This document shows, one piece after another, positions 61,627 through 64,000 of a stretch of DNA of 64,000 nucleotides. The stretch covers positions 1 to 64,000 of the forward strand of contig NZ_NAAD01000003.1 in assembly GCF_002093115.1 (NCBI RefSeq), written 5' to 3'. The notes under the pieces are model-generated. The model was given only the letters and a program-made list of their open reading frames with translations, did not search any database and had not been told where the DNA came from. Source of the stretch: Geothermobacter hydrogeniphilus. Lineage in GTDB: Bacteria > Desulfobacterota > Desulfuromonadia > Desulfuromonadales > Geothermobacteraceae. Made by a program: the position numbers and the translations under genes. Numbering within the stretch: the stretch's first letter is position 1; every line of letters begins with the position of its first letter.

Positions 61627-64000
61627 TCAGTTTGTTTCGGTCTGTCCTTCGAGATCGAGAATCTGGTCGGTGATTTCGGAGAAGGCTATATCATGGCTGA
61701 TCAGAAAGAGCTGATCGTACCAGTGCTCGGTGACCTCTTCCCGGCCGACGTCGATGGCGCGGAAGGCGCGGGCGAGATTTTCGCGGCGGGCGGCGTCGAG
61801 ATTGGAGGTTGGTTCGTCGAAGAAGGCGATGCGGGCGCCGATGGTCTGCAGCATGGCCAGGCGCAGGGCGACTACGGCACTCATGGTCTGTCCGCCGGAC
61901 AACTGGTCGTCAGCCCGTTCGCGCAGTCGGCCCTCGTGCAGGTCGCGCAGCACGATGCGATACTCTTCGCCCCAGGCCAGTTCTTCATCGGCTTCGGCAA
62001 TGATGCGGTAGATGCGGTTGGCGCGCTGGCTGATCTCTTCGCGGAAGCGTTCGGAGAGGTAGCTTGAGACATTGCGAAAGACCCGGTTGCGGAGAAATCT
62101 GACCAGTTTTTCCTTTTCCTTCCAGGTTCTGACCTGCGCCTGCCGGGCGGTGATCTCTGTTTCAATCTGCTTGAGCCGGTCGATTTCATCGGCCAGCCGT
62201 TTCACGTCCTTCCCGAGTCCTACGGCCTTCTGGCCCAGGGCACCGACTTCGCGGCCCAGTTCATCCTTCTGTCGACGCAGCGCCTGGTGCCGGACGGTAT
62301 CATACTCCCTGCTTTCCGCCTTGAGCTCGGTTTCTCCGGTCCTGAGATCCTGTTGCAGGCGGGCCAGGAGCTGCTCGAACTTTCGCAGCTCGGTTTGCAG
62401 TCCTTCGAGCCTGGACGCCTGTTCCCGGTGGGCCATGTAGAGATCACGCGCCGGCCGGTGCCGTTTCTGTTCGGCTTCCATCTGTTCAATCATGGCGGCC
62501 AGGTTCGCATATTCCTTGAGCGCCGTCTGTTTTTCGGTCAACTGCCGCTGGAGTGCGTCCCGGTCTCTTCCTGATCGTTCCAGCCCTGCGGCACGCTCCT
62601 GATTGGCCTTGAGTTTTATGGCCAACCCAGCTGCCTGCTCATCAAGTGTTCTGAGCTGCACCTCGAAGGCCTTGAGTTGTTCGGCGGCCCGGCTCGCCTC
62701 TTTTTCCGTCTGCTCCAGTCGAGCCAGCTCTTTTTCCATCGCTTCTCGTTCCGCGGCAAGTTCGGCCAGCCTGGTAGAGAAGAGATCCCCCGGTGGTTTC
62801 TCGGCGATGTTCAGGCAGGGGTCCTGAAAGAACGGACAGATCCCCTCGGCGAGCTTGTCTTTTCCTTCCTCAAGCCCGGTGCGGCGGCCATCGAGTTGTC
62901 CGAGCCGCGAACGCACCGCGATGATTGCTTCGCGCACCTCCGGCAGTCGGGCAGCCAGCTTTCGCGTCGTTGGGTCAACCTCCAGTGTCCTGCGTTTCTC
63001 GGTGAGGTTCCGCTCCTCGTCCGCAACTTCGAGCATCGCCCTCTCAATGGCCTTGCTTTCGGCAGCGTGGCGCGCGGTCAGCGCTGAGAGCTGTTTCTCG
63101 AATTGCGCCATCTCCTGTTCCAAACGGTGCTGCACCTTGGCCTGTTCGCGCAACTCGACCAGTCTCTTTTCCGCCTGCTCGCAGGCCTGTTTGCCGGCCA
63201 TGTTTTCGCTCACCACCCGGCGGGACTTCTCCGCTTCGGCGATCAGGATTTTCTGGGCGGCGACCCGTTCCCTGCCGTTGTCGATTCGCTCCTTGAGCTT
63301 GTCGATTTCGGTGCCGAGGGCCTTGATCTTCTGTTCGCGCCTGTCGATCTCAACCAGCTGTTCCTCAAGTTTCTGGAGCTCCTGGCCCTTGCCGTGGCAC
63401 TCCTGTTCCGTCCGGGCGAGGTGTTGTATGGCATCTTTGTGCGCGGAACGTTTCTCCGGCAGGACCGCCAGCTGCTCCTTCAGTGGACCGATGGCGCTTT
63501 CCAGCACGCTGACCTTGTTCGCGATGGCCTTGAGCAGGGCGTTGGACCGGGTGAAGGTCTTGCGCCAGGTGTCGATACCGAGAATTTCATCGAACTTGTC
63601 CCGACGTCTGGTCGGCTGTCTGATGACGAAGGGGCCGAGGAACTCATGCTGGAAGGGGCCGATCACCAGTTCGAACTGCTCGGCGAGGGATCGCCCGTTT
63701 TCGAGGCCAAGCAATTCCTTCAGCCGCGCCTCGGTTTCCCTGATATCCTTGTGCTCCTCGACCTCGAAAGCTCCGCCGACCTCTTTGGCCAGCAGCCATT
63801 TTGCCGGGGTGCCGACGGTGCGGCTGACCTGGAAGCGCTCTTTCCGGGCCTCGAAAAGGATCGTGATCTCCCCCTTTTTCGCGCCGATGGAGATGAAACG
63901 CTCGACGTTGCCGACAAAGCTCTGCGCGTCGACTCCGAACAGGGCGTAGCCGATCGCTTCGAAGATGGTACTCTTGCCGATGCCGTTGGGACCGGCGAGG
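61627..64000 (-). CDS. sbcC: SbcC/Rad50-type ATPase, 5' end outside the window
   Basis: 791 residues are visible, and the frame is open to the right window edge. Walker A GPNGIGKST lies at the very edge. Two long coiled-coil arms (Glu/Leu/Arg-rich) flank a central C-x6-C (ICPFFQDPCLN) at the position of the zinc hook, which is usually CxxC. The C-terminal lobe has signature DDQLSGGQTMSA and Walker B IAFFDEPTSNLD. With SbcD it would process DNA ends and hairpins; an sbcD gene may lie just outside. Confidence 0.9.
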   Translation of the reverse strand, partial: LAGPNGIGKSTIFEAIGYALFGVDAQSFVGNVERFISIGAKKGEITILFEARKERFQVSRTVGTPAKWLLAKEVGGAFEVEEHKDIRETEARLKELLGLENGRSLAEQFELVIGPFQHEFLGPFVIRQPTRRRDKFDEILGIDTWRKTFTRSNALLKAIANKVSVLESAIGPLKEQLAVLPEKRSAHKDAIQHLARTEQECHGKGQELQKLEEQLVEIDRREQKIKALGTEIDKLKERIDNGRERVAAQKILIAEAEKSRRVVSENMAGKQACEQAEKRLVELREQAKVQHRLEQEMAQFEKQLSALTARHAAESKAIERAMLEVADEERNLTEKRRTLEVDPTTRKLAARLPEVREAIIAVRSRLGQLDGRRTGLEEGKDKLAEGICPFFQDPCLNIAEKPPGDLFSTRLAELAAEREAMEKELARLEQTEKEASRAAEQLKAFEVQLRTLDEQAAGLAIKLKANQERAAGLERSGRDRDALQRQLTEKQTALKEYANLAAMIEQMEAEQKRHRPARDLYMAHREQASRLEGLQTELRKFEQLLARLQQDLRTGETELKAESREYDTVRHQALRRQKDELGREVGALGQKAVGLGKDVKRLADEIDRLKQIETEITARQAQVRTWKEKEKLVRFLRNRVFRNVSSYLSERFREEISQRANRIYRIIAEADEELAWGEEYRIVLRDLHEGRLRERADDQLSGGQTMSAVVALRLAMLQTIGARIAFFDEPTSNLDAARRENLARAFRAIDVGREEVTEHWYDQLFLISHDIAFSEITDQILDLEGQTETN

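Overview
The window looks like a chromosomal segment of a high-GC anaerobic, metal-respiring deltaproteobacterium (Desulfuromonadia/Geobacter-like). I infer this from the gene content: a Geobacter-type multiheme c cytochrome, an ethylbenzene-dehydrogenase-type heme-domain lipoprotein, a NapH-like polyferredoxin, a desulfoferrodoxin and a rubrerythrin-like protein. No ribosomal or other taxonomic marker is present to fix the genus.

Region 1 (1-13.6 kb) starts with the 3' end of a multiheme cytochrome gene. It is followed by an 18-residue peptide gene and a terminator. Next comes a tightly packed operon: SGNH hydrolase with TPRs, NodU/CmcH-type carbamoyltransferase, SxtJ-family membrane protein, a second SGNH/TPR protein, a third SGNH protein and a DUF5989 microprotein, with a second DUF5989 gene beyond a small repeat. 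Two paralogous secreted TPR proteins of unknown family lie on the other strand. A calcium-repeat VCBS/ASPIC-UnbV protein follows, and it too is followed by an 18-residue peptide gene and a terminator. The two peptides share the ending PRVVGxGNVHPC and differ mainly by synonymous changes. This is the most striking signal in the window.

Region 2 (13.8-28.2 kb) is a secreted/lipoprotein array. On the minus strand are an EB_dh heme lipoprotein, a carboxypeptidase-regulatory-like lipoprotein, a HEAT-repeat lipoprotein, a polyferredoxin membrane protein and a further lipoprotein. Diverging from it on the plus strand are a membrane protein fused to a spermidine-synthase-like domain, then three alternating pairs of regulatory-like beta-sandwich protein and right-handed beta-helix protein. 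Start-stop overlaps and a shared C-terminal module suggest one envelope system, which I cannot match to a named pathway.

Region 3 (28.3-38.1 kb) is more ordinary: alpha/beta hydrolase, M48 protease, MFS transporter, FKBP isomerase, desulfoferrodoxin, a NosL-linked ABC exporter cluster, a rubrerythrin-like protein and tRNA-Thr(CGT).

Region 4 (38.2-48.7 kb) is a complete glycerol module. glpK diverges from glpR, which is followed by a GlpSTPQV-type glycerol ABC importer with its DUF2160 protein, and by glpD. Region 5 (48.8-55.3 kb) is the histidine utilisation operon hutI-hutG-hutU-hutH with a divergent hutC and a HutC-like palindrome between them. Region 6 (55.5-64 kb) carries sfsA, tmcAL, two TPM-domain proteins, lemA, an orphan histidine kinase and a partial SbcC-type ATPase cut by the window end.

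Two families of intergenic repeats run through the window. One is a roughly 160-bp MITE-like element with terminal inverted repeats (six near-complete copies, one truncated). The other is a hairpin element with CCAAG-rich arms. In one place the first has inserted into what looks like the second.
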